Below the pieces are notes generated by a model that worked only from the letters and a program-made list of their open reading frames with translations, was not told where the DNA came from and searched no databases. DNA of 64,000 bases, from positions 146,235 to 210,234 of the forward strand of contig QUOL01000028.1 of assembly GCA_009761415.1 (NCBI GenBank), read 5' to 3'. The position numbers and the translations under genes are program-made. The DNA is from Sarcomyxa edulis. Taxonomy: Eukaryota > Basidiomycota > Agaricomycetes > Agaricales > Mycenaceae. Positions 23,343-33,900 of the stretch are shown in pieces (the stretch's first letter is position 1; every line of letters begins with the position of its first letter).

Positions 23343-25449
23343 ATGTCACGCAGCCCAAGTAGTGGACCACTCAAATTGGACTCCCAAATGGATTTGGACG
23401 GACCATCGTCGCGTGGTACAGAAACAATAGCACATCCGCCCCATAAAGCACTCTCAGCATCTCCACCTACTTCCTCTTCTCAACTACCATACCTTCCTGT
23501 CGAGACTATTTCTGGAATGCCTAGCACTCGCAGATTCCGCTTTCAAGGCCCTTTTGGCGTCCAATTTACAATCGCCACTCGTATTCCGTGCAAATCAAAA
23601 ATATCTCTTCGCGGTTCCAAATCTGAATCATCTGTTCCTAGATCCAACGCAAGATCCAAGAGACGCTTTACGCACCGCGCCGCCACTGAAGTTGACTTTG
23701 ATCTCGTTATGGGGGACAATACCAGCCAGGTGAGTAGCTTATCTCTACTTTATCTCGAGACCTGAATAGATCGATTTCCACAAGTCTGTATCCCACTCTG
23801 CCACCGGCTCGACGCAACACGTGACCGATTCAACACAACACAGCTCGTCGTCTCAACCCATCGACGCGTATCGATCGCTCTCCCGACGGGGAACTGAGAT
23901 TATCGAAGAATTTGTCTCAGATCCCGCCAATTTGGAGGACCCAAATATTCCAATCAACCCACCCGGGAACTGGCCAGCCATCAAAGTCCACGACTTCGCC
24001 TTCCCCGCGCCCACCAAATTCTATGCCACCGACACTTCCGGCACCGGGCCTTCTGATCCAACTCAACTCCCAATTCCGCGAATTTTTGACCCTCTCCTGG
24101 ACTTGTGCCAATACGACTGCCTTCTCTCTCTACCCGCCACATCCCAAAATGCTTCCCCTATACCCCCTACCCACCGCCGCTATAAATATAGATTCACTGC
24201 AAACCCCCATCCTAGGCCCCCCATCCAGGGCAGTATCCTCCGTCGCTTGATCGACCTCAGCTGGGTCACGCTCGAAGAAGCTCAGGAGAAATGGGCTCCT
24301 CAGGATTGGGAGGAACTTCACAGATACGATGCGATCCCTCCCGACCAACATTACCCATGGCGCCCATTCTCTAAATTCCAGCACCCCGAACATATTCCCG
24401 TCGATCCAGAGGAGGCGAGGCAGGCAGGGCTGCAGACCTATCGAGATGTGGACGGGTTGTATTACCTTATTCGCCCGATGCAGATTCCGACACCTGAGGA
24501 GAGAGTCAAGAACACAGATATCAAGTCTTGGTACGAGCTCACTGAGGAGTGGATCTGGAAGGATAGGCTGGCAAAGGCAGGTCCAGAGGAGCAGGCGAAG
24601 TTGTTGGCTATGGATACGCAGAGGGATGTGGATCTGGGGTGTCATAAGAAGCACAGGAAGCTTCCGCCCATGCATCTCGAAGTGCACGACAAAAAGAAGG
24701 GGAAAGGGAAGGAGACAGAAGTAGTCTCGCCAGGAACGGACACGGAGGAGATGGAAGTGGTGATGCACCTTAGTTGTGTAGAGAGTCCACGACCAAAGAG
24801 GAAGAGACGTGATGACGAGGAGGAGGACAACGTCGACGATACCCCCCGGACTAAGAAGCGAAAACTCGGTAAGCAGGGATTTCACACTCTGATCGTTATC
24901 TGCATACTCATCTCACTTCCAACAGCGTTTGCAACTCAACCTGTCATAACGTGGCCTCCCCATCCACGACCAACGCAGTCCGGAGATCGTCCACCGGAAC
25001 GCTCAGACACCAGTACTTCCGCTCCCACTCCTCGCTTGCGTTACAACGGCACAGGTGAAGTGATGGAGGTGGTGCATCTTCCACAGGCACAGAATCAATA
25101 TCATCAGGAAGCCCCTCGCCCGGACCCTAGACTTGTATTACAGCCTGGAGACCCAACGCCGCCTGCGTCTCCTGAAGTGGCACCAAAGCCACGTTGGAGA
25201 AATTATGTGTCTACCCCAGCGAATGTCGCATCATCGTCAACAGGACCTGGTACGCGTCAACATCAAGCCGCCTCGAGCGCTCCATTACGGTCTGCGATGC
25301 GAACCGGTCCTTCTTCTCGACAACGTCAGGTTCAAGTGCTCCAGCCTCACGAAGAGGGGTACAGACCGGACAATCTCTACCTGCCCGTGAGTGACGACAG
25401 CATTCCATTGGCGGCGAGAAGGACTAGAACCTTTGCTCGTTTAGAGTGA
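23343..25449 (+). CDS. Hypothetical nuclear-type protein, 664 aa
   Basis: Exons 23343-23729, 23785-24868 and 24926-25449 splice in phase (introns 55 and 57 nt; CTGAAT branch-like site in the first, aacag acceptor in the second). The start is the first ATG in frame; the frame is open upstream but without another ATG. The N terminus is Ser/Pro-rich and disordered. The middle has a more structured part with Trp- and Tyr-rich segments (LRRLIDLSWVTLEEAQEKW, DWEELHRYDAIPP, WYELTEEWIWKDR). Next come a basic HDKKKGKGKE stretch and a probable bipartite nuclear signal (RPKRKRR ... TKKRKL). The C terminus is Pro/Ser/Thr-rich. I do not recognise the family. An intact frame over 2 kb beside decayed DNA suggests a live gene. 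Confidence 0.7.
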
Positions 25450-25844
25450 AGATCACATTTATCATCTTTCTATTCTTTTTCTTTCCCTTTGTATTCATTA
25501 CCATATCACGTTCCCGTCCTCATTCCCATTCCCATTCCCATTATGTCCACTTTATTGCCGAATCCGGCCAATCATACGAATTTGCCTCAAGCTGCCCACT
25601 CCGTTGCTGGCTTAAGCTGTCTCCGTCTTCCTACCGACAAAAACTCTCTGCAAGTCTCATAAAGTAGCATCCCTTCTGTATATACCAGTCCCTTGGCAGC
25701 AAAGAAATCCACCCCGCTCTCGAATGTGCAGGCCCCCTAATGTCGTCTGCAAATTGAGTCTAACCTCCCTCGACGATTCCAAGTCCTCACTGAGCAGATC
25801 GACGTGCTTGGAAAGCTCCGCTGTTAGGAGCCAGTCGAGGGAAT
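25450..25844. other. 3' flank with CATTCC microsatellite
   Basis: Pyrimidine-rich just after the stop codon (tttctattctttttctttcc). A CATTCC-type tandem repeat lies at 25521-25542. No gene. Confidence 0.6.
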
Positions 25845-26117
25845 TTATTCCCTGTTATGAGTGATGAGCTGTTGCATGGAATCGTTGTGGCAGAGGTATT
25901 GTAAATTGTTGAAGACGGGCATGAATTGTTTGCCTTTGAAGGGGAACCTCTTGACGCCTACGAACGCGTTGCCCATGTGTGGGTAGGTGATGCGTTTTTC
26001 GGTGACTTCATTGCTGAAGAGAGAAGTGATCATGGCGAGCAGACGGGACATGAGCTTGTGATTAGAATGCTGTGGAGAGCTACAGAGAGGGTCGTAAAGA
26101 GCTGCGAAGCAAAGCAT
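25845..26117 (-). pseudogene. Gene fragment, possibly from a UBR1-type ubiquitin ligase
   Basis: The minus strand reads MSRLLAMITSLFSNEV, then KRFPFKGKQFMPVFNNLQYL and CHNDSMQQLITHNRE before a stop. The spacing of a KxFMPVF...L-YLCHN...Q-LI segment recalls the middle of fungal UBR1-type E3 ligases, which recognise N-degrons, but this is from memory and weak. Only about 90 codons are present and no neighbouring exon fits, so it is a truncated piece like the other host-gene fragments in this window. Confidence 0.35.
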
Positions 26118-26981
26118 CTGATGGAACTCTCGGGTTCTCGATCTACAAGAAGATACGCATCCATCACGCGATGGTAGACATTGGCAAAATGCCCAGCTGA
26201 ATTCGAGGTATGAATAAATTCATTTCACCCAAACATTTAAAACACAAGCTTACAGACGACGACGAGTTTGTGATTGTGACTAAGAGTTAAAATGGAAGCA
26301 TGGATTTCCTTCAAGCTCAGCCATGGTGTTTTGGAGACCCGAGGCTCGTGTTCCTCCTAAAACAGATCAAAGTACGCATTTGAGAGAAGGACAATATGCC
26401 ACAGATGTAAATACATACCGGCTCGGTTGCATAGGACTCTGTGGTCCCGTATTCAAATATCGCCTTATGAGCGCTCGAAACCTTGGAACGACACCTCTCG
26501 TCATCCACACGCACTCGGGTTATGCAATACTTACAAGACCGAAACCTTTTTTTTTTGCTGCCTTGGTCTAGGAAAAGTGAAGTATTCAAAAACGCGATAA
26601 CAGGTCATTTTTTTAATCGGAGAAGCCGTCGAGGACGTTAACATGCGTTTTTTGGTTTGGTTGAAAGCAATTATCGTGTAACCCACTGCGATATTTAATA
26701 GTAAATCAGTGTATCGATGGTTAGAAAAAGACCATCGAACTTACGGTCAATGAGCAGCGATGGCACTGATTACGATACGACATTGGGTTGTCGAGGTTGT
26801 TTTCCTTGGCTGATATTGAGTGGGATTGGGTAGGATTTGTGGGTATAGATGTCGAAACTGGTACGTTCAGATCAAAGATTGGCGTCTGGTTGGCGTCTAA
26901 ATTTAAAGTCGGCGTCTTCGACGATCACGATCACAATCGCAGTCCAGAATCTAATCTAATCTCTCTCTATTCGTGTGGCAA
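26118..26981. other. Intergenic tract, no gene supported
   Basis: Short frames and T-rich runs (26,547-26,556 and near 26,610). A run of atctaatctaatctctctctatt lies just left of the hairpin at 26982. Nothing recognisable. Confidence 0.5.
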
Positions 26982-27065
26982 TGCCTCCGTGGGAATAAAG
27001 TCGCTTCAACTTTTGTTCACAAAAAGTTGAACAAAAGTTGAAGCGACTTTATTCCCACGGAGGCA
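26982..27065. repeat. Perfect 84-bp hairpin derived from gene sequence
   Basis: Two exactly complementary 38-nt arms (26982-27019 and 27028-27065) flank an 8-nt loop. Each arm read outwards encodes FEQKLKRLYSHGG, the helix end also present at 11.55 kb and 52.89 kb. Read on the minus strand, the left arm continues as IATRI, still like the gene; the right arm diverges at once. It looks like an inverted duplication of a gene piece rather than a transposon with target-site duplications, none of which I could find. Confidence 0.85.
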
Positions 27066-27869
27066 ACCGGGAGGGCGTCGTGTAGCTTGTGTGTAGCGAC
27101 ATTGACTCGGAGGCTGAACACTACAATATCAATCTGATCAGATAAGGGAAACAGTGTTTATGGAGTATAGTGTCGAAGAGAATCACATACGTATAGCTAT
27201 CCCGGGAATTTTGTATCACGAACTTCTTGCTCCGAGTCCCTTCAAGTTGGCAAATAGAATGAGGTTCTTGGAGAGGTGAGCGGTGGGTATGGTCACTAGG
27301 GTGCTGTGGATACCAGTCAGCGCAAAATGGACAAGGACAAAGGACATTGATTGGTAGAAGGTAAGCAGCTTAGCTCATTTGGACATATTAAGAACAAAAA
27401 AGAAATCACCGCCCACGCAGCTTGGGACGACCAGCCACCACCCTCCAAATGTCCCAAGTGCGATAACAGTGGCCATAGCTTACGCGGTGCAAACAGTGTA
27501 TATCCGCACAGACAAGGCAGGGAGGAACAATGGAGACCATCCGCCCGAGGACGAGTTTGACAGGGGTTACAATTTGGACGGGAACTTGATTGAGTGGCTT
27601 GGCATGTGGTCGGTGTCTGAACTCGGTGTCTCTGACGATCACGATCGCAGGACTGATCTGAGTCTCTCTGAGTCTGAGTCTCTCTCTCTCGCGTCTTCCC
27701 ATCAACTATCTAGATCTCCTCCTCCCCTCTATGCAAGTCGCACTAGGCTTGGCTTGAATTTTTGTCAAATCCTCTTGGTAGGCGTCTCCTCTTCACATAT
27801 GTCCTGTTTCCAGGTCTTCAACTTTGTACATTGCCTCAAAAGAGACGAGCCCGGAGGCTCAGGGTCTAT
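27066..27869. other. Tract with a possible zinc-knuckle-like piece, otherwise unassigned
   Basis: A + strand frame near 27,445-27,475 reads CPKCDNSGHS between two unrelated contexts. It is too short to call. From 27,640 to 27,720 the DNA is a gagtctctctgagtctgag low-complexity run. No gene model. Confidence 0.3.
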
Positions 27870-28271
27870 CTAATGGTGCGTTCTCGATATTAACCAGTCT
27901 GAAACTGACTCGTAGTCCGGAAGACCTCCGACTAACCTCTCGAAATCAGATGATACGACTATCCTCGCGCGTTCACTCGACGGACATCCTTTCTCCTGGC
28001 ACGAAACACCAGCAGTAGCCCTAAATTCCCTCAAAGCCAACGCATTCACCTCGGTCCAGGTATGCCCATCAGACCATGTCAATATTGTCTCGTCTACCGA
28101 TCCACGAAGAGAACCGGGGAGTAGTGGACTAGATGGGTCAGAAACCGTGTCACATATCCACGATGGGCAGACTTCAAAGAAGATCCGCAGATCCTCAGAT
28201 GCAGAACCCAAGGCGACACAATACAGCGGCGTCCCCATCATTCCAATTTCAAGGGTACCAAATCCAATCAT
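27870..28271 (-). pseudogene. Unrecognised protein-coding fragment
   Basis: A 133-codon minus-strand frame reads like genuine protein: GTPLYCVALGSASEDLRIFF, VDETILTWSDGHTWTEVNAL, ALREFRATAG, SDFERLVGGLPDY. Balanced composition and alternating hydrophobic residues argue for former coding. No recognisable catalytic motif and no adjoining exons were found. Possibly another captured or decayed gene piece. Confidence 0.35.
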
Positions 28272-29014
28272 GCGTTAAGCGATGGATCGTCCGTCTACAT
28301 ACTCCAGTCGTCAGTACCGCCGAAACGTGAGTCCAGATTTTCTCGATCTTTTCCTCCCTTTTATTTGGTGCTGATGTATGAATGACAGGGTCGTATATTG
28401 TCGTTGTATAGAAGTCAGCGGTGATATTTGTTTTTCTCCATCCCCCTCGTTCTCTCTTCTCTTCCTCTCCATCTTTCCGCTCGTGCATCACGCGCATTTA
28501 CGACGTGAGTCTTTGACATCCTTCTCGTCATCGACTCTTGCTCACCATGACTGCAATCCAGCTCAGTGTTTTCGTCGACGTTCCAAGGTGAGCGCACGTC
28601 GTCCCCTGTTCATTTCCTTGAGCTGGCTGATCTGGTTCGCATTCTCGGCTAGTGCTTCTGTCCTCTGAGTCTTCCATGGTTCGGATCCGTAGACATCGGC
28701 TTTTTTTCCGATCAAGTCACAGTGGGTACCTCATTCCCTTGTGGTCCCTGTGCTGTAATGACAGAATTCTTTCGTCGGTTCGTTTCGTCGCCTTCGTGAT
28801 AGTCGGGGGTAATGTTCCCTGTGAGCTATCCATTCTCTTCCCTATTCGTTCTCTATAGCTCAAGCTGACGGTCATCAACATCTATCTCCACCCTTCTCGA
28901 CGATGTACAGTCCCGTTGCCAACGCCAACCTGTACGTCGTTTCGATGAATCGAAACCCTCACATTGCTCATTCAATATATCTCTTTAGAAAGCAAAGCAC
29001 CACATTATGATCCC
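28272..29014. other. Tract rich in splice-like sites, no gene supported
   Basis: Several gtgagt/gtaagt-like donors and cag acceptors surround short exons on the + strand (for example near 28,500-28,590), but I could not chain them into an open frame of useful length. Confidence 0.35.
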
Positions 29015-29777
29015 TCAAACAGTCTCTCCGCCTTGATCTTGCCAAGCCACCCCGTGCATTCCTTTGTAAATTATCTCCACATCACCTAACCAGTCATGTA
29101 TCAACAGATCACAAAGCACTTCAAAAACTGTTATGTGTATAAATCCGTGAGTCTTGGATATGGATAGATATAAACTCGTTTCGACCCGCTGATTTCTTCT
29201 TTGGGACCCTCCGCCTTGACCTAACCAGTCGACATGACCGCCATCTCTGTCTGATACAAGCACTGGTAGCTCGTCGCTGCTGATGCCGCCTCAGATGTCT
29301 TGAGTCTGACTGAGACCACTTTCGAATCCTCCGTGAACCCAGAACTTCTCACGGGAAAGGACAGGACAGAAGGAAAAGTCCCCGTCTCATTTAAGTCCGT
29401 AGAATCTAGAGAAAGGCATCGCGCAATACTCACACCCCGTACGTATTTCCTTCATATCTCCGCCTCGTCGTGCTGATCTCGCTCTCCAAGCTCCAAGTCT
29501 TGTTCGCGACTCCGCCTTGACCTAACCAGTCAGTGTGTTCGCCGTCTAGGCTCTACTAATTTGAATGGCTTCATCGTAAGTATTATCGCACGACGACACA
29601 TCTTGGCCTGTAAGTCTTCAATTGAGGCGAGTAGGGATCCGTTTCGTCCTGCTGAAATCTCCAATGGTAGGTCCCTCCGCCTTGACCTGACCAGTCACCA
29701 TGTCCACTGTCTGGCTTGCGACTCGGACAAATCAACGTGAGTAAGCATAACATACCGTTCGAAACAAAACTATACAT
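29015..29777 (-). repeat. Three diverged tandem units encoding a D-G-H-x-D-W-x-G-Q-G-G motif
   Basis: On the minus strand the motif recurs at about 29,720-29,685 (SGHGDWSGQGGG), 29,550-29,510 (GEHTDWLGQGG) and 29,250-29,210 (GGHVDWLGQGGG). On the + strand it appears as ccgccttgacctaaccagtc or a close variant. The downstream parts of two units also correspond (QDETDPY / RVETSLY followed by a K-T-[YH]-x-x segment). Unit spacing is about 175 and 300 bp. It may be a tandemly duplicated exon of a lost gene. Product unknown. Confidence 0.5.
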
Positions 29778-30094
29778 GGCTTGTAAGTTCTCCTAATATG
29801 TGCTCATCGTCTTCATCGTCGTCTCGCTGACCTTTGACCTTTTCTCCAGGCCGTGTCCTTTTCCATACATCCGCCGCCCGAAGCTCACTTCGACTTCGAT
29901 TTGAATTCCTCGAGACTCAGCGGCGTGCATCTCACTCCCTCACTTACCCCGTAAGTCTTTCTACTAATGCCTAACGTCTAACGTCTAACGTTCGAAAACT
30001 TAAACTGTCGTTGTACTTTTCTCTTTTCTTCTAGGTGCTTCTGACTTGCATGATGAGAACGCCGCGCACCTGCGGATAAGCCTCTTCGACAATC

Positions 30095-31245
30095 AAATAA
30101 TGCATATGCGTTCATCGATGGAAATGGAAGTTCTGACTGGCAGGAGTATGTATGCGTCGACGGCTGGGGGACTCGTCGTCAGCTCGTTAGTACGTTCTGG
30201 AGGATAGCGGCAGTAGAAGCAGGGTGCGAGTATTTTTTCCGTAGCTCAACTCATCTCAGGAACTCGACTGAAGGACCTTCTGTCTACGGACATTGGGAAG
30301 TGGAGCTACTGGTGGGTGGTATGTAGACTGCTGTAGTCTGTAGTAGTTTGAAATATAATATATATCTTGTTTTTTCGTCGCTTTATCCTTGGCCTCAGTA
30401 TGAAATTCGGTATGAGATGTAAGTCGCGTGTGAGGTTCTCGATGACTGATTTGTGATGTCTTCGCGATATCGTTGGTGTTGGTGGTGACAGTTCTCTAGC
30501 TAGCAGTGTGTCGATTCGATTTCGGGTGTCTTCTATTCTTGCAGAGTGACCAAACAGTCAACTGCACTTGATTCCAATGGGTACTCGAATACACAAAGTG
30601 AGTGAGTCTGGGTACATGGCCGCAACGACGAGATAGAACAACGACTTCTCGTACTTTGGTCTATCACCCGATCTCCAGCCTGACTACATCTCACAAAGTC
30701 CGTTCCAACATTATGTGTCCATTGGAGGTGCTGACTGGGAAAGTTATGCGTGCGTCGACGGCTGGGGAACTCGTCGTCAACCCTTGATAGCGACAGCGGC
30801 AGCAGGTGACGACGTTGTAAGTGGGTGAGTTTTCGTAGTTCGATATCAAGGAGTCGACTGAAAGATGGGGCGAAGTGGAGCTGGTGATGGGCGGTATGTA
30901 GACTAGTAGATTGAAATATATGTGTTATCGTTCTGTCGCCGTTTTTCTTGACTCTTGACCTCAGTTTGAGATGCAAGTCGTGCGTGGGGTTCGATTCGGG
31001 ATGCCTTCGGGATGTCCGCGATGTCGATGCCGATGTCGTTGGTGTTGGTGTTGCCAGTACAGTAGCTAGCAGTGAGTTCAGTAGAGAGCAGTGTGTCGAC
31101 ATGCTCTTGAACGTGTCTCGCATTCCCTTCCACTCTTGCAGATTGAGCAGACAGTCAACTTGCACTCGATTCCAACGGGTACTCAAAGATACAAGGTGTC
31201 TGAGTCTCGGTACAGTACCATGTACATGGCCACAATGACGAGTGG
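30095..31245 (+). repeat. Diverged tandem duplication, two units of about 0.6 kb
   Basis: Unit 1 (about 30,100-30,632) and unit 2 (about 30,709-31,242) share a series of blocks in the same order: a tgcgtcgacggctggg core, a gtggagctrstggtgggyggtatgtagact-type block followed by a ttgaaatata tract, a tcagtttgagatg-like block, a gatgtcgttggtgttggtg block, a cagtcaac-tgcactygattccaa block, and gtacatggccrcaa. Unit 1 is open on the + strand with DWQEYVCVDGWGTRRQ and GHWEVELLVGG; unit 2 has DWESYACVDGWGTRRQ before a frame break. The protein is not recognised; both units are relics. Confidence 0.65.
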
Positions 31246-31494
31246 GATTGAAAGACAGTTTTTCGTACCTCTGCAGTGCATCACCAAGCCTCGCGCCATT
31301 TCCCAATCTCGGTTTCAGCATCAACCCAGAAGCGTTGTGATCGTGAAATCGTGTAATCTACAGACGAGATGGGGAGTGGGGAGCCATGTCGAGAAGATCC
31401 TGTTGGAAAACCGGCTTTGTCGAGGCTATAAGTAGAAAATATCGACTTGACGTTACTCACCCAATCTCCAGCCTCGCGCCATCCCCCAATCTCC

Positions 31495-31760
31495 GTTGCA
31501 GCTTCGACCAGGAGTAGGCCTCGAGCCATACAATGGCGCCGCGATCGAGATTATTCGTAGGCTCGCCGAAAAGGACGAGATGAGGCTTGATGAAGGGCAC
31601 TCTGGCGAGGGCGACACACATACGCCATCCACCACTCATGTCTTTGGTTGGGTTTTTCATCATGAAGCCAAGACTGTAAAGGATACTGCCGACTATGACT
31701 TCGAATGTGATGGGGTCGAGCTCCCCGAGTTATCTGTAAGCAGCGTCGAGTGCTACATTG
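31495..31760 (-). pseudogene. ABC-F ATPase fragment (ARB1/ABCF2-like)
   Basis: The minus strand reads SILYSLGF, then TKDMSGGWRMCVALARVPF, IKPHLVLFGEPTNNLDRGAI and VWLEAY. This is the ABC signature (SGGWRM) followed by the Walker B and D-loop region of ABC-F proteins, soluble ATPases of ribosome assembly and translation. The usual DEPTNHLD is GEPTNNLD here, so the Walker B acidic residue is gone and the D-loop His is changed. Only about 85 codons survive; there is no Walker A and no second ATPase domain. A clear non-functional fragment. The phrase cctcgcgcca (t/c) cccaatctc occurs at 31,290 and 31,472, showing a further local duplication at its 3' end. Confidence 0.78.
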
Positions 31761-33498
31761 TCAACGTCGTCTCGGCTTCACCGCCGATCAGGTAAATATC
31801 GATGTGTTCCAAGATTTCGATATCTGGTACACCGACAGAGTTAAGGAAAGTGGACTGGCAGCGGATTAGCGAACGAAAACAACAGGTCATATAGATTTAT
31901 CGCTAGGGCGATTTCGAGAATACAGAAACGTACCTTTGATGTCCCATATCTAATCAAGACACTCGACTCGTTGATTTGTAGAGGAGGTGAGTCTTGCAAG
32001 AACGGAAGAAACAAGCCTAATATAAATAGTTTGACTCTGCTTGATGCGACATTTGAGTGTGAGAACGGGTGAAGGGAGTAGTGCGAGAGTTGTTTTGGTG
32101 GACCTTCATCTCGTCTTGTCCCGAAAGTACCTAGGAGCGTGCAAAGTACTAAAATTGAAATACAAAGGTGAGAAATAGACGAGAACTCACCATTGACTGG
32201 AACCTCGTCTTCGAATCAAGTGAGTATTTCCAACATGATGTGCCAGTGGGAGCTCGAAGACGAGAGGATTGGACTAATTGAGAAGAGATCTCGGATACTC
32301 TGCCGTTTCTCTACGTGGGTGGGCAAACACGATTGACTTAACATGATATGATGGTGGGCATGCATGGACCGAGCTAGATGCGTTGTTTTAGAGAGATTCG
32401 ATGATGCTTATAGTGTCTTGTAGCAGGGGAGGGGGTTCCTGTTGACTCAAAACGCGTGGCTAGGGTTCGTCCATGTCGTTGACGTTGATATAGGCATTGG
32501 CATAGATAGTAGCATTGTTGGTAGGCTTACGACGATCTGAGGAGAGCACTCTACCGAGATTGGGGTTTTATCCAGAATGAGGAGAAATTTGCTGGATTTG
32601 CGGGGCGTGGACGAGAAAATGTGGATCCAGGGATGATTTCAGAAGGAGACGCCAATGGGAAATTACCGCTGGCAAGACTGGTCGTGGTCGTGCTCCCAAA
32701 CATGGGGTCTGTCATGCATTTGAAACGATCGCGCGTGAATTGCTGATGCCAGAACATAGGAAGTGTAGGTCCATAGATCAAGACATGCGATGACAGTGAT
32801 GGGGTGCGTCGAAAGTGTCTGCTGTTAGACATGGGTGATTGCAAGATAGGGTTCTGGTCGTTGAGATGTACTTCAGCTGCGTCGGGCATGTGGGGAACGC
32901 CGAGGTCGATGAGATGGTGTGCATGAGCTCCGAGACCCTAAACTACACCCAGAATTGTCGAGATTTCTTGGAGAGATTATGAACGCTGCTTGTCGCAGTA
33001 AATGATTACGAGTACGAAGTGAGTGAGGGGAAATGCTTACCTCAAGTTCCAATCTCCTGCGTGTCCTAATTCCCCCTAGTATATCCTGCTTGTATCCTAG
33101 ATATGAGGACCTGTTATAAGGATTCCAGAAAGGTCAGTACAGTATAGATAAGTGTAGAAGACAATAGGACTTACCGAGTTTTGTTGTGGTCGACCAAAAA
33201 CCACGGATGTCTCGCAATGTGGGCAAGAGATGGTAGATTTGACGCAGGTGATTGCGAGGTGCTGGTGATGTCGTGGTGTTGCTGTGGGGTTAGGGTTGAA
33301 CGTTGAGCGGCAAGGAGAGGAGGGGACTGCGACTAGATAGCGTCGGTTGTGGAAGGGTTTTGGCGCGAGCTCAATATCAATGTGAATAAACAAACCCTTG
33401 GGCTTGAGGCCGGACGACAGAACAGCCGCTCTCCGATCAGCCCCTCGAGATAGACCTCTCTTCTCCGACATCAAACTCGAATGACGACGTCTACCAGT
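31761..33498. other. Unassigned tract with two minus-strand exon-like frames
   Basis: Minus-strand frames at 32551-32889 (112 codons, Ser/Pro-rich) and 33097-33474 (with ISCPHCETSVVFGRPQQN ending at a gtaagt donor near 33,175) look more protein-like than chance but could not be joined or named. A WVVRDIKG-like relic with a gtacgt donor sits near 31,930-31,980 (compare 12.4 kb). Confidence 0.35.
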
Positions 33499-33900
33499 TC
33501 ACCACGGTTCTGCGGGCTTGATGTTAGCCAGATCCAGGGACGTGAGCTCGTCTCTCCACCGAGTATCATCGAGGAGTGTACGAAGTTTGCTATCGTGAGC
33601 TACGAGGTGTGGCGATTTGTAGGTGGAGAGAGAGGATAGGGATAGAAGCTGCATGGCGCGATCGGGATGGGATAGAAGCGTGATGTATAGGGTATAGAGG
33701 ATTTCTGTGGAATACAATGCTGTTGTGTTTGAGAATTTCGAGATAACAACCAACCCAACTCTTCCAATCCTCAAGAGCCTCTCTCTAACGCCTTGCACAT
33801 CCAACGCCACTTCCTCACACCGTTTGACGACCTCGTGCACATCAGGCGGTGATGCGACCAATTTGGATGAGGAGAGGAGGTGGAGGGTGTTGAGGCGCAA
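33499..33900 (-). pseudogene. UTP20-like fragment (U3 snoRNP assembly factor)
   Basis: The minus strand carries LNTLHLLSSSKLV, EEVALDVQGVRERLLRIG, then LYTLYITLLSHPDRAMQLLS, STYKSPHLVAHDSKLRTLLD and DTRWRDELTSLDL. A helical-repeat protein with L-SHPD...Q...L-L-TYK-P-L...LLDD-R-RDEL is what I recall from UTP20/DRIM, a very large HEAT-repeat protein of the small-subunit processome. About 134 codons are present out of more than 2,500 expected, and a stop follows directly. It is therefore another isolated housekeeping-gene piece. The family call rests on recalled motif order only. Confidence 0.55.

Noticed and set aside
26982..27065. Calling the 84-bp hairpin a standard MITE
   Set aside because: No target-site duplication, arms translate as part of a gene helix, and the related site at 11.5 kb lies inside an open, spliced reading frame.
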